Of a DNA stretch of 64,000 nt, positions 52,913 through 61,833 are shown in pieces. This stretch comes from Candidatus Peregrinibacteria bacterium GW2011_GWF2_38_29 (lineage in GTDB: Bacteria; Patescibacteriota; Gracilibacteria; UBA1369; UBA12463). The position numbers were made by a program, and so were the translations under genes. The stretch lies in the NCBI GenBank assembly GCA_000992695.1, contig LBUS01000006.1, forward strand, positions 1 through 64,000, written 5' to 3'. Under the pieces are notes generated by a model that was given only the letters and a program-made list of their open reading frames with translations, did not search any database and had not been told where the DNA came from. Numbering within the stretch: position 1 is the stretch's first letter; each line of letters starts with the position of its first letter.

Positions 52913-52933
52913 GACCAACCTTTATGCTACAAT
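52906..52933 (+). promoter_or_regulatory. Promoter of the MEP (ispG) operon
   Basis: TTGTCA, 16 nt, TACAAT with TGC before it (extended -10). It lies inside the first codons of the ORF-track version of ispG and therefore decides for the ATG at 52954, giving a leader of about 14 nt. Confidence 0.7.
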
Positions 52934-52953
52934 ATCGAAGCTTAATTATTTTT

Positions 52954-53997
52954 ATGATTAAAAGGCGCAAAACCAAGGAAGTAAAAATCGGAGATGTAAA
53001 AATCGGTGGAAAAAATGAAATCGCGATTCAGTCCATGTGTTCAACGAAAACAGTTGATATTAAAAAAACAGTCGCGCAAATTCTTGCACTCGAAAAAGAG
53101 GGTTGTGAAATGATCCGCATAGGCATACCGGATTTAGTCTCTGCCAAAGCCATAAAGCAAATCAAAAAACTTATTCATATTCCACTTGTTGCAGACATTC
53201 ACTTTGATCCAAATCTCGCAATTGCATCAATTGAAAATGGTGCTGATAAAATCCGAATTAATCCTTCGAATATTCCGCAAAAAAGCCTAATTCAGATTAT
53301 CGAAAAAGCAAAAAAGTTTAAAGTTCCAATCAGAATTGGCGTAAACGCAGGCTCAATCAGACCTTTAAAAGAAAAGATCACGGCCGAGGATTTGGTTAAA
53401 GAAGCAAAAAAACAAATCAAATTTTTTGGATCATTAAATTTTCGAAATATTGTTATTTCACTCAAGCACACAGATGTTTTCGAAAATATAAAAGCATACG
53501 AACAGATAAGCAAATTTTGCGATTATCCTTTGCATCTTGGCGTCACAGAGGCCGGCACGCTTTTTCAAGGTTTTGCAAAAAATGCGATTGCGATAAGTAA
53601 TCTATTGATGAGTGGAATCGGCGACACCCTGCGAATTTCTTTGGCGGAAGATCCGATCGAGGAAATAAAAGCTGCAAAAGCTATTTTATCCTCACTGAAT
53701 CTTTATAAAAAGGCACCGATGTTTATTGTTTGCCCGACATGCAGTCGCACAAATATCGATATTATAAAAATCAGTCATATTCTTGAAGAAAAATTGTCGC
53801 ACATCAAAAAACCTATAAAAATTGCAATTATGGGTTGCGCGGTTAATGGTCCGGGTGAGGTTGCACAAGCCAAATATGGCATTATTGGTGGAAATAAATC
53901 TGCTGGAATCTTTAATCACGGAAAATTAATAAAAACTGTTCCGGAAAAAGAAATTGTTAAAGAATTCATAAAACTTGTTGAAGCGAATGAAAAATAA
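52954..53997 (+). CDS. ispG: 4-hydroxy-3-methylbut-2-enyl-diphosphate synthase (IspG/GcpE)
   Basis: 347 residues from the ATG at 52954. An iron-sulfur enzyme making HMBPP from MEcPP in the MEP pathway. Landmarks: IQSMCSTKTVDIKKTVAQI, LVADIHFDPNLA, the cluster cysteines in VCPTCSRTNIDI and in MGCAVNGPGEVAQAKYGIIGG. The ORF track starts 16 codons earlier at a TTG, but those codons lie on the promoter. First gene of ispG-dxr-ispDF-ispE; overlaps dxr by 11 nt. Confidence 0.95.
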   Translation: MIKRRKTKEVKIGDVKIGGKNEIAIQSMCSTKTVDIKKTVAQILALEKEGCEMIRIGIPDLVSAKAIKQIKKLIHIPLVADIHFDPNLAIASIENGADKIRINPSNIPQKSLIQIIEKAKKFKVPIRIGVNAGSIRPLKEKITAEDLVKEAKKQIKFFGSLNFRNIVISLKHTDVFENIKAYEQISKFCDYPLHLGVTEAGTLFQGFAKNAIAISNLLMSGIGDTLRISLAEDPIEEIKAAKAILSSLNLYKKAPMFIVCPTCSRTNIDIIKISHILEEKLSHIKKPIKIAIMGCAVNGPGEVAQAKYGIIGGNKSAGIFNHGKLIKTVPEKEIVKEFIKLVEANEK

Positions 53998-55003
53998 AAT
54001 AAAAAATATTGTGATTTTAGGATCAACCGGATCGGTTGGCACGCAAGCGCTCGAAATTGTTAGGCAAAACAAAGATGCTTTCAAGGTGATTGGATTAAGC
54101 TGCCATAAAAACAAAATTTTATTAAAAAAACAGGCAAAAGAATTTGACGTAAAGGATTTTTCGATAACCGGCGATGAAAAAGATTTAATAAAATTAGCGA
54201 CACTTAAAAAAGCGGATTTAATCATCAACGCGCTGGTTGGAGAAATTGGAGTTGCACCAACTCTGGCAGCAATTCACGCAAGGAAAAATATTGCGATCGC
54301 AAATAAAGAAGCCATTTTATGTATAGGCAAAAAACTGGTTAAGGAAGCCAAAAAATACAAGGTAAATTTAATTCCCGTTGATTCTGAGCACACAGGAATT
54401 TTTCAAATTTTGAAAACAAATCCGGGAAGAAAAATCAAAAAAATAATACTCACCTGCTCCGGTGGTCCATTTTATAAAACGCCGATTTCAAAGCTTAAAA
54501 ATATAAAATTGAATCAAGTTTTTGCGCATCCAACTTGGAAAATGGGCGAGAAAGTGACGATTGATTCCGCGACACTCATGAATAAAGGTTTTGAGGTTAT
54601 TGAATGCGGGATTTTGCACGGTGTAAACGAGAAACAGGTTGAAGTTTTATATCATCCGCAAGGAATTTTGCATTGCGCGGTCGAATTTGAAGACGGCAGA
54701 TTTTGCGCAAGCATAAGCCAACCAGACATGAAACTACCAATTGCATATGCGATGAATTATCCATTTCCGCCAAAATTAAAATCAAAAATCCCGAATACTA
54801 AAAATTTGATTCTTGAAGAGATTGTGGATAAATTTGGGTTGATCAAGTTGTGCAGAGGCGCTTCAAAAAGCGAAAAATCAACAAAAAAATTGTGCCGAAT
54901 TGACGAGGATGGAACGCAAAAATTCTTGGATAAAAAATTAAACTTTTTAGGTCTGATAAAATTTATAAAAGATGAATATAGCAATAATACTCGCGGGCGG
55001 TAA
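53987..55003 (+). CDS. dxr: 1-deoxy-D-xylulose-5-phosphate reductoisomerase (Dxr), short C-terminus
   Basis: 338 residues from the ATG at 53987; the ORF-track TTG four codons earlier is less likely. NADPH site VILGSTGSVGTQALEIV; core motifs AIANKEAILCIGK, VDSEHTGIFQIL, LTCSGGPFYKTP, HPTWKMGEKVTIDSATLMNKGFEVIE and ISQPDMKLPIAYAMNYP, covering metal and substrate binding. The family's C-terminal NAANE motif is replaced by CRIDEDGTQ, and the protein ends about 50 residues short of the usual ~390. The reaction centre looks complete; the C-terminal helical domain is reduced. Confidence 0.92.
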   Translation: MKNKIKNIVILGSTGSVGTQALEIVRQNKDAFKVIGLSCHKNKILLKKQAKEFDVKDFSITGDEKDLIKLATLKKADLIINALVGEIGVAPTLAAIHARKNIAIANKEAILCIGKKLVKEAKKYKVNLIPVDSEHTGIFQILKTNPGRKIKKIILTCSGGPFYKTPISKLKNIKLNQVFAHPTWKMGEKVTIDSATLMNKGFEVIECGILHGVNEKQVEVLYHPQGILHCAVEFEDGRFCASISQPDMKLPIAYAMNYPFPPKLKSKIPNTKNLILEEIVDKFGLIKLCRGASKSEKSTKKLCRIDEDGTQKFLDKKLNFLGLIKFIKDEYSNNTRGR

Positions 55004-56036
55004 ATCAACAAGATTTGGCTCAGATAAGCCACTTCAAATGATTTCAGATAAGCCGATGATAATGCATTCGGTGGATGCGTTTACATGCGCAAAAATATAT
55101 AAAATTATCGTTGTTGCAAACGTAGAAAATGCGCAAAAAATAAAAAAATTGGTACCAAAATCAGTGCGAATAATTTTAGGCGGCAAAACTCGTCAAGAGT
55201 CCGTTTTTAATGCAATAAAGTTTCTCGAAAAATCGCAGAAAAATGACGATGTCATTTTAATTCACAACGTCGCGAACCCATTTGTTGGCCAAGAAGAAAT
55301 AAAGCATTGCATCCGACTAGTCAAAAAATGCGGCGCATGTATAGCCGGGCATTTGGCTACCGATACAGTAAAAATAATCGACGGAAATTTCATAAAACAA
55401 ACTCTACCTCGTGAAAAAATCCTTCTTGCCGAGACGCCGCAAGGATTTAAGTGGAGTGTTTTATATAAAGCTTATAAAAATGCGGTTACTAAAAAACTTT
55501 CCGCAATAGGCCAAAAAGTCGCATGGACAGAGGCGAGCCCATTAAATAAAAAACTCACATTTGAACACGATTTAAAACCCGATTTAATTGGGGTTGGATC
55601 CGATTTTCACGAATTTTCAAAATCAGGAGCGCTTATTCTCGCCGGAATAAAATTTCCAAAATTTCACAAACTTTCAGCGGATTCTGATGGCGACGCAATT
55701 CTTCACGCAATAACAACATCAATTTCAAGTGCACTTGGAGGCGGCTCGCTCGGAACTTTCGCAACTTCAATGTGCAAATCGGGTATAAAAAACAGCGCAA
55801 AATACCTTGAAAAAGCACTTAAGCAAATGTATGAAAAAGGCTATTCTATCTCAAATTTATCGCTTTCAATTGAATCAAACGAAATAAAAATCGATCCGAT
55901 TTCAAACAAATTAAAATCCGCGCTTTCGCATCTGTTAAAAATAAACCAAAGCCAAATCGGCATCACGGCGATTCGCGGTAAAAACAAAAATGGCTTATAC
56001 TGTATTTCGGCGATTTTATTGCGCCAAAATCATTAA
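54972..56036 (+). CDS. ispDF: Bifunctional IspD-IspF (MEP cytidylyltransferase / MEcPP synthase), diverged
   Basis: 354 residues. IspD half (~1-205): IILAGGKSTRFGSDKPLQ, ATDTVKIIDG, AETPQGFKW; the usual HDAARP is HNVANP. IspF half (~208-354): the metal site GSDFHEF keeps Asp and His, but the next zinc-ligand His (AHSDGD in E. coli) is Asp here (SADSDGDAILHA). The GDIGKLFPDTDP and TTTEKLGFTGRGEG segments are replaced (GGGSLGTFATS, ITAIRGKNKNGL). The start overlaps dxr by 32 nt. Fold and operon context are clear; IspF activity is in doubt. Confidence 0.88.
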   Translation: MNIAIILAGGKSTRFGSDKPLQMISDKPMIMHSVDAFTCAKIYKIIVVANVENAQKIKKLVPKSVRIILGGKTRQESVFNAIKFLEKSQKNDDVILIHNVANPFVGQEEIKHCIRLVKKCGACIAGHLATDTVKIIDGNFIKQTLPREKILLAETPQGFKWSVLYKAYKNAVTKKLSAIGQKVAWTEASPLNKKLTFEHDLKPDLIGVGSDFHEFSKSGALILAGIKFPKFHKLSADSDGDAILHAITTSISSALGGGSLGTFATSMCKSGIKNSAKYLEKALKQMYEKGYSISNLSLSIESNEIKIDPISNKLKSALSHLLKINQSQIGITAIRGKNKNGLYCISAILLRQNH

Positions 56037-56054
56037 ATTTATTAAACCCCTCAC

Positions 56055-56921
56055 ATGACAAACTCACTCAAAATCAAATCTTTTGCAAAGATCAATCTTG
56101 CATTGGATATTCTTGGAAAGGCCGGTAAATATCACAAAATTCAGACGGTTTATCAGCAAATTTCCCTTCACGACACGCTCATAATCAAAGAAATCGAGAA
56201 AAATAAAATCATTCTAAAATCAAATGATAAAAATCTTTCAGTCACACCAAAAAATCTCGCATATCAGGCTGCGGAAATGATTAAAAAATCTTGCAGAGTC
56301 AAAAAAGGCGTCGAAATTTTTATTGATAAACACATTCCGGTTGCATCCGGTTTTGGCGGAGGATCGGGCAACGGCGCAACCGCACTTAAAGGCTTGAATG
56401 AGCTATTTAAATTAAAACTTTCAAAAGCAAAACTCGAAAAATTTGCAGAAAAACTTGGTATGGACGCACCGTTTTTTATAACCGGCGGCACAGCAATGGG
56501 TACGCATTTTGGCGAAAAAGTTCGCGCTCTCACTCCCCTGACAGGCCTTACACTCGCATTATTTGTTCCAAATAAAAAATCTCCTTTAATCGCAAAAACC
56601 AAGACGGTTTATAAAAAAATTAATACAAAATTAACCGGCAAAGAACAGAAAAAAACCAAGCTTTTACTTAAAGAATTAAAGTCCAAAAAACCGCAGAAGC
56701 AAGCTATTTTAGATAATTTGCACAATGACATAGAAATCGCGATGGACATTTCCGAAATCAAAAAAACACTTCTTCAGGCCGGCGCATCTCAAGTCGTTCT
56801 TTCGGGAAGTGGCCCATCGGTTGTTGCATTTTTCAAAAACAAATTCGAGCGAAAGATGTGCCTAAAAGCGCTGGATGCAAAATTTAAGAAGGCATACAGG
56901 GTGCTTTTGGCGACGACGTAA
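56055..56921 (+). CDS. ispE: 4-diphosphocytidyl-2-C-methyl-D-erythritol kinase (IspE)
   Basis: A 288-residue GHMP kinase: KSFAKINLALDILGKAGKYHKIQTV at the start, the ATP loop IPVASGFGGGSGNGATAL, GMDAPFFITGGTAMGTHFGEKV, and the third motif VVLSGSGPSVVAFF. It phosphorylates CDP-ME in the MEP pathway. In this gene the loop reads SGFGGGSGNG where most IspE have A-GLGGGSSDA. Last gene of the MEP operon; a CCCTCAC element directly precedes the ATG. Confidence 0.92.
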   Translation: MTNSLKIKSFAKINLALDILGKAGKYHKIQTVYQQISLHDTLIIKEIEKNKIILKSNDKNLSVTPKNLAYQAAEMIKKSCRVKKGVEIFIDKHIPVASGFGGGSGNGATALKGLNELFKLKLSKAKLEKFAEKLGMDAPFFITGGTAMGTHFGEKVRALTPLTGLTLALFVPNKKSPLIAKTKTVYKKINTKLTGKEQKKTKLLLKELKSKKPQKQAILDNLHNDIEIAMDISEIKKTLLQAGASQVVLSGSGPSVVAFFKNKFERKMCLKALDAKFKKAYRVLLATT

Positions 56922-56954
56922 GTCCGCGGCGACAAGATCCGGAGGTCAAAACCC

Positions 56955-56990
56955 TTGACAAATTTCCAATTCTAGGGCAAAATATTTGCC
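56955..56990 (+). promoter_or_regulatory. Promoter of the 1366-residue gene, with overlapping inverted repeat
   Basis: TTGACA, 17 nt, CAAAAT (weak -10), 30 nt before the ATG at 57014. The -10 lies in a perfect inverted repeat GGCAAA-ATA-TTTGCC (56976-56990), a possible operator. Confidence 0.5.
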
Positions 56991-57013
56991 TTAGAATATT
57001 TATTATAGAAAAA

Positions 57014-60000
57014 ATGAACAGACCAAGCGCAGGCGCAGATGAAGGCCGCGACATTTTGCACCAACAAACAATAATGCTTTCTGAAATCGATGAAAAAACC
57101 AGAGATAGGCTGGTGGAGCTTGCGCGTGCGGTTCTTGCAGGGGAAGCGTCGGCGAGTTCAAAACTGAGAATAATGTTTCAACGCACGAAGTTGCCATATC
57201 CTGATGCTGTAGGACTCCAAAACATTATAGACGCAAACGATTTAGAAGTGGTGATTCCGGAGAACACAGATGAAATCGTTGATGCGTGTATTGATGGGAT
57301 GGATGCATTCCAAAATGGTCATTCTCCTTATGGTATACGAGCATTTTTGTCAAAAGCAATATATGAAGTTACGGGAAAGGTGAAAGTAAGATTGGCCGGA
57401 GAGGAGTTCTTTGACTTAATAGCAAAATGTACTTCGGACGAAAGGCGAAAAATTATCAAGAAAATATATTTAAATTGGGAATATGCAGCTTCTTCAGAAT
57501 CAGAAATTCAAGGCGACAATGTGGTAAGGGAAATGTTTATCATTGCGGCATTTATTGCGGCATCAGCACATGCTACGGAGGATGACTTGGCATTTTCGAA
57601 AGAGCTTTACAGGGAAGCTATAGAGTTAAAACCGGAGCTGGAAGAGGAAAAGAAAAAACAAGAAAGAGCTAACGAAGTTCGTAGAAAACTTGCAGAATTT
57701 TTTCAACCAAACGCAAGGAGTAAAGAGTTGCTGGAAAGCGAAGATGCGGCAAAAGAATTTGTAGGATTGATGACCGAATATACTTATATAGCAAGCGAAT
57801 GCAGCGTTGGCGTAGTGCGTATTATGTATGACGTTTTCGCGCTTTCTCTTGAGGCTCAAATGACAAAAGATAGGCTTCAAGGCAAGCCGGTTCCGTCAAA
57901 GGGGAAAACGAAAATAAAATTTGAATCCGCGGAAAAAATATACATGGCTATGCTTTTAGCGGAATATGGCGGCCCGGAATATGCGGACGCTTTTAATAAG
58001 GCTGTGATCGGTGTGGCGCACGAAGATGAGAACAGGGTAAACAGAGAGGCAATGAGAACATATTCTATCAACGGGGGCGAGTTTTCCAGAAGAGTGACTT
58101 ATAAATATTTAACAAAAGAAACCGGCGATCATAAAAAGGCAAAATTTGAAGCTGCGGCGTACGTGCCATATTACAGCAGGGGTTTAAAAAATAGAGTTGA
58201 AGAGGCAATTAAAAGATCACGAGCAAGTGGAAAGGGGTTAGTTGTGGGCGACAGAATGGTGCGTGAAGTAATGGAGAAAAGTATAGTTGAAGAGGCGATA
58301 GAGGCATTATGCAATGAAATAGTTATGGCGAAAAACGAGAGCGGAAAAATTACAAAAGAAGATGTCGAGAGAGTTATGGATAAAGTTAAATTTATGGAAG
58401 CCGCAATGATAATAAAGAAAGGAGAGGTGAGCAGGCTGCGAAACGGGGTAAGAAATTTCTTGGAAAGGGAGGGCGTAGCCAATTTGATAAATGGCGAGAA
58501 TCTAAAAGATTATGGGTATTACGACCCGGATAATTTAGGCGAAAAATTTTATACTGAAGGGGTTGATATATTTATAAATAAATTAGGGAATAGAAACGCA
58601 GAGGTTAACGGGTCTTTGGTGCAGGATCATTACGCGCTGGGGATGGAATATATGCATTATTTAGTTGAAATGAATAAGTTGGGAGAAGGAACTGACGCAG
58701 AGCTTGCATATTTTAGAAAACATAGAAGAAAATACGAAATTTTTGCTCAAAACGTACCGGAAGAAGACATTATAAATGCATATGGTGGAGCAATTACTGG
58801 CATGGCACCAATTATTCAACGCGAAATGTATGAGATGTTTTTTAAAAATTTAAAAACGCACGAAAGGGTTATAAGATATATGACGGCTAGTGTAGTTGGT
58901 AGAGACGTTAACGACGAAAGCCTGCGTGAAAATGCAAAAGCAATATGCAAAGCTTTGTTTATGGGATCATACGCAGATAGAAATATAGATTTTTTAATTC
59001 AACTATTCCACGAAGAAGAACGGGCATCTTTTTATGGCTCAGGGAGAGCGCTGTCAGTTTATATAACCCCACTTTTAAAGGATAGAAAATTGGTGTTTAA
59101 AAAATTATTAACGGGCGCGATTAAAAGCGAAGATGATCTGAAAGATGCAAGAAAAAGTTTAAAAATAAATAGGAGTATTTTAGCTAATCTAGGCGGACGA
59201 TTTAAGCGTGAATTTATGGAAGAATTCTGTACTTTGCCAATATTTTGGGAAGCCGGTGGCGCACGCACGTCAGCAGTCCGGCTTGCGGCTAAATTTTTTG
59301 AAGAAGATGCGGACGTTAAACTGTTTACCAATATAATGACAGAGCAGTCAGACGCAAGAGCGGAACAAGGAAAACCGGATAAAACAGTCCCGGCAACAAG
59401 AGAGTTGGCATCATCTGTTTCGGCGCAAATTGCAGAAGATTTGGAGACATTGAATCGCACAGAGCAAATAAGCGAGATGTCTGGAAGTCTAAAAATATGC
59501 AAAAAACGTGTTATGGGAGATGGAATTAGCTATAAAGGTGCGATGTCCGTTGTTGATACACCTCTTAATAAAGTTTTTAAAAAGATTTCAATCAAAAAGA
59601 CAAGAAACGGGGACGGCAAAATAACATATGCGTGGTTTTTAACGGGGCAAAACGAACAAGGCGCATATACATTTGAAGGAATTTTTGATGAAAACAATAA
59701 AGCGAGTTTTATTTTTAGACGCAAAGGTATGCCATTTGGGAAGAACATATCGCATGAAAACCTTGAAGGGTGTAGCGAGCGGTTTTTACAAGAGATTGAA
59801 TATGTGGTTTTGGTATTTTTAAAAACATTCTATGACGAACAGCCGGAAATGCCGGAAGAGATAGTTGAACCGCCGACACCGGTTATAGAGCAGCCGTCAG
59901 TCACATTGGAAGAGTCGGAAGCGGCAGTTGAAGTACCCTCGGAAGTAGAGCAATTGGTAGAGTCGCAGCAAGAGCTTCTAGAGCCTCCAGAGTCGGATGA

Positions 60001-61114
60001 TGAAATTATTTTTGTTGACGCAGTAACAGCTGAAAGAGATATAACTCCAAGAAAAAGCATGGGGTCCGTAAAAATAGATTTCACAACGGCAAAAGATCGT
60101 GCACAACAAGCAGTAAGAAGAAAAGTAATTTTAGTGCAACAAAAAAGAGCTTTGGAACTTTTCGAATCAGATAATCCGGATATGGATGAATTAAAAGCGA
60201 TGCGCGTTTATAAAAAATATGAAAAAGAAGGTGGCAGAATGGAATATCGTCCATGCAAAGACACTGTTACTGTTTGGCAAGAATATAAAAAAGGACTGAT
60301 TCAGCTTTCAGAAATTTTTGCAGTGGACGTTGATCCATTTTCAAGAATTTTAGGGTATGCGCAAAGAGAAGAAGAAAGGCGTGTTGATCCTGGAGCAAAA
60401 CTTTTGGACGAAGCGTTAAGAAGAGGAGGTTTGGTGCTCCCGGGACAAACAGAAACAGAAGGAAAAAGACTGGAGGGATTTATCTACGAGCATATAGACG
60501 AGGTACCTGGAGCAGGCGTCGTTGAGCTTACAGCAATTGTAAAAAAACAGGCATCAAAAGCGGCACTTGGGCTGCATGATGAAATGGCAATATCAGGCAT
60601 TATAGAAGGCTTGGATTTAAGTCCGGCACCAATGGGGCAATTGGAAGTCAGTTTTGATAGAAATGAAAACCAAGAACGACTTTTTCAAGCCGCGTTAAGA
60701 TTTTTTAGCGATGATCCTGAATTAAAAATAATAGAGCAAGAAAAAAATGAGAAATTAAGGCTAGCGCGAGAAGCTTTAGTCGAAGCGCTTAATAGCGGTA
60801 AGCCAGGCAGAGCGTTCAATATCGTGCAAGAAATAGGAAGAATTGAAGCTGAGGCAATGGTAAAAATGGAAGAACACAGGGCAATCGTTAAAGAAACTTT
60901 GGCAAGATTAAAATCAGATGAAATAAGGATTGTATTGGTTCAGCCTTGCCAATTTGAAGTTCAAAGAACGTACGTTCAAGGTTCATATTTATCATTGCAA
61001 GAGCTAAAGGACGGCAAGAGAAAGCGTGTTAGAAAAACAAAGTCGGGAGAAGCCACGAACGCAGACGGGGCAATAGCGGAAGCGACAGATGTCCCGAACG
61101 CCACGGAAGTCTAA
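57014..61114 (+). CDS. Giant cytosolic protein of unknown function (1366 residues)
   Basis: I recognise no family. There is no signal peptide or membrane helix. Residues 1-820 are predicted almost wholly helical and highly charged (PELEEEKKKQERANEVRRKL, RVEEAIKRSRASGKGL). Residues ~825-945 look beta-rich (ISIKKTRNGDGKITYAWFL, QGAYTFEGIFDENNKASFIF). A Pro/Glu/Val linker follows (~950-1005), then a second helical part (~1010-1340) and an Ala/Asn/Thr tail. Its own promoter has a possible operator; the gene ends by overlapping pdxT by 4 nt. A scaffold or structural role would fit the composition, but that is a guess. Confidence 0.75.
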   Translation: MNRPSAGADEGRDILHQQTIMLSEIDEKTRDRLVELARAVLAGEASASSKLRIMFQRTKLPYPDAVGLQNIIDANDLEVVIPENTDEIVDACIDGMDAFQNGHSPYGIRAFLSKAIYEVTGKVKVRLAGEEFFDLIAKCTSDERRKIIKKIYLNWEYAASSESEIQGDNVVREMFIIAAFIAASAHATEDDLAFSKELYREAIELKPELEEEKKKQERANEVRRKLAEFFQPNARSKELLESEDAAKEFVGLMTEYTYIASECSVGVVRIMYDVFALSLEAQMTKDRLQGKPVPSKGKTKIKFESAEKIYMAMLLAEYGGPEYADAFNKAVIGVAHEDENRVNREAMRTYSINGGEFSRRVTYKYLTKETGDHKKAKFEAAAYVPYYSRGLKNRVEEAIKRSRASGKGLVVGDRMVREVMEKSIVEEAIEALCNEIVMAKNESGKITKEDVERVMDKVKFMEAAMIIKKGEVSRLRNGVRNFLEREGVANLINGENLKDYGYYDPDNLGEKFYTEGVDIFINKLGNRNAEVNGSLVQDHYALGMEYMHYLVEMNKLGEGTDAELAYFRKHRRKYEIFAQNVPEEDIINAYGGAITGMAPIIQREMYEMFFKNLKTHERVIRYMTASVVGRDVNDESLRENAKAICKALFMGSYADRNIDFLIQLFHEEERASFYGSGRALSVYITPLLKDRKLVFKKLLTGAIKSEDDLKDARKSLKINRSILANLGGRFKREFMEEFCTLPIFWEAGGARTSAVRLAAKFFEEDADVKLFTNIMTEQSDARAEQGKPDKTVPATRELASSVSAQIAEDLETLNRTEQISEMSGSLKICKKRVMGDGISYKGAMSVVDTPLNKVFKKISIKKTRNGDGKITYAWFLTGQNEQGAYTFEGIFDENNKASFIFRRKGMPFGKNISHENLEGCSERFLQEIEYVVLVFLKTFYDEQPEMPEEIVEPPTPVIEQPSVTLEESEAAVEVPSEVEQLVESQQELLEPPESDDEIIFVDAVTAERDITPRKSMGSVKIDFTTAKDRAQQAVRRKVILVQQKRALELFESDNPDMDELKAMRVYKKYEKEGGRMEYRPCKDTVTVWQEYKKGLIQLSEIFAVDVDPFSRILGYAQREEERRVDPGAKLLDEALRRGGLVLPGQTETEGKRLEGFIYEHIDEVPGAGVVELTAIVKKQASKAALGLHDEMAISGIIEGLDLSPAPMGQLEVSFDRNENQERLFQAALRFFSDDPELKIIEQEKNEKLRLAREALVEALNSGKPGRAFNIVQEIGRIEAEAMVKMEEHRAIVKETLARLKSDEIRIVLVQPCQFEVQRTYVQGSYLSLQELKDGKRKRVRKTKSGEATNADGAIAEATDVPNATEV

Positions 61115-61833
61115 GCCGCCATTTTTATAAAATATTCATGCACGCGAATGTCGTTCGTAAGTTCCGGATGGAACGTTGAAATTAGGATGTTGTTTTTTTG
61201 CGCGTTGCCGAATTTTCCTTCAGCCATCACAATTTCATTTTTATATTTCGCCAAAATTTCAACATTTTTTCCAACACTTTTTATTTTTGGCGCACGAATA
61301 AAAATCGCAGGAAAATCGCGCACTTTTTTGCGCGTCACGTTGCCTTTGTAGCCAACTTTTTCCCCGAGCACCGGAATTTCCACGTCTACCTCAAAGCTGT
61401 CAGTTTGTCTTCCATAAGCATTTCTTTCGATCTCCGCATCAATCACGTTAAAAGATTTCACGCCAATGCTCCCGTTATCTCCAAGGATTTTTTTTGCAAG
61501 CAAAATCGCTCCGGCACAAGTTCCATAAACCGCCATTCCGCTTTTAATTTTCTTTTTTATCGTATCAAAAAGTCCGCCACGTTTAAGCATCATGGAAATA
61601 TGCGTACTTTCTCCGCCGGGGATAATCAGTCCGCGAATATTTTCCAAATCGCGCACCGTTTTAACAAAAACGACTTCAGCGCCGCATTCTTCAAGCATCA
61701 TGGCGTGCTCTTCAACGCTTCCCTGAATATCAAGCACGCCAATTTTGACTTTTCGCCCCACGGCTTTGACTTTTGAGCTGTGGTTTTGAGCTTTGAGTTT
61801 TGACTTTTGAGTTTTAGTTTCCGCGTTTCGCAT
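61111..61833 (-). CDS. pdxT: Pyridoxal 5'-phosphate synthase glutaminase subunit (PdxT)
   Basis: A class I glutaminase that feeds ammonia to PdxS. Visible: [31 protein letters not shown], nucleophile Cys in [22 protein letters not shown], and the catalytic [10 protein letters not shown]. As drawn it has 240 residues; PdxT is usually about 190-200. The extra ~25 residues ([20 protein letters not shown]) are encoded by a degenerate DNA repeat. A GTG at 61761 would start [10 protein letters not shown] and give 216 residues, likely nearer the truth. The ATG at 61833 overlaps pdxS by 20 nt. Confidence 0.93.
   Translation of the reverse strand: MRNAETKTQKSKLKAQNHSSKVKAVGRKVKIGVLDIQGSVEEHAMMLEECGAEVVFVKTVRDLENIRGLIIPGGESTHISMMLKRGGLFDTIKKKIKSGMAVYGTCAGAILLAKKILGDNGSIGVKSFNVIDAEIERNAYGRQTDSFEVDVEIPVLGEKVGYKGNVTRKKVRDFPAIFIRAPKIKSVGKNVEILAKYKNEIVMAEGKFGNAQKNNILISTFHPELTNDIRVHEYFIKMAA
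61763..61817 (+). repeat. Degenerate repeat at the pdxS/pdxT junction, copy E
   Basis: GCTTTGACTTTTGAGCTGTGGTTTTGAGCTTTGAGTTTTGACTTTTGAGTTTTAG: six to seven imperfect 7-9-nt units, the cleanest copy of this repeat class. It spans the stop of pdxS and the N-terminal extension of pdxT. Confidence 0.65.

Noticed and set aside
52906-52953. TTG start of ispG given by the ORF track
   Set aside because: These codons coincide with a -35/extended -10 promoter, and the family sequence begins after the ATG at 52954.
61198-61776. 192-residue plus-strand ORF over pdxT
   Set aside because: Antisense to a conserved gene; His/Phe/Asn-rich shadow sequence.
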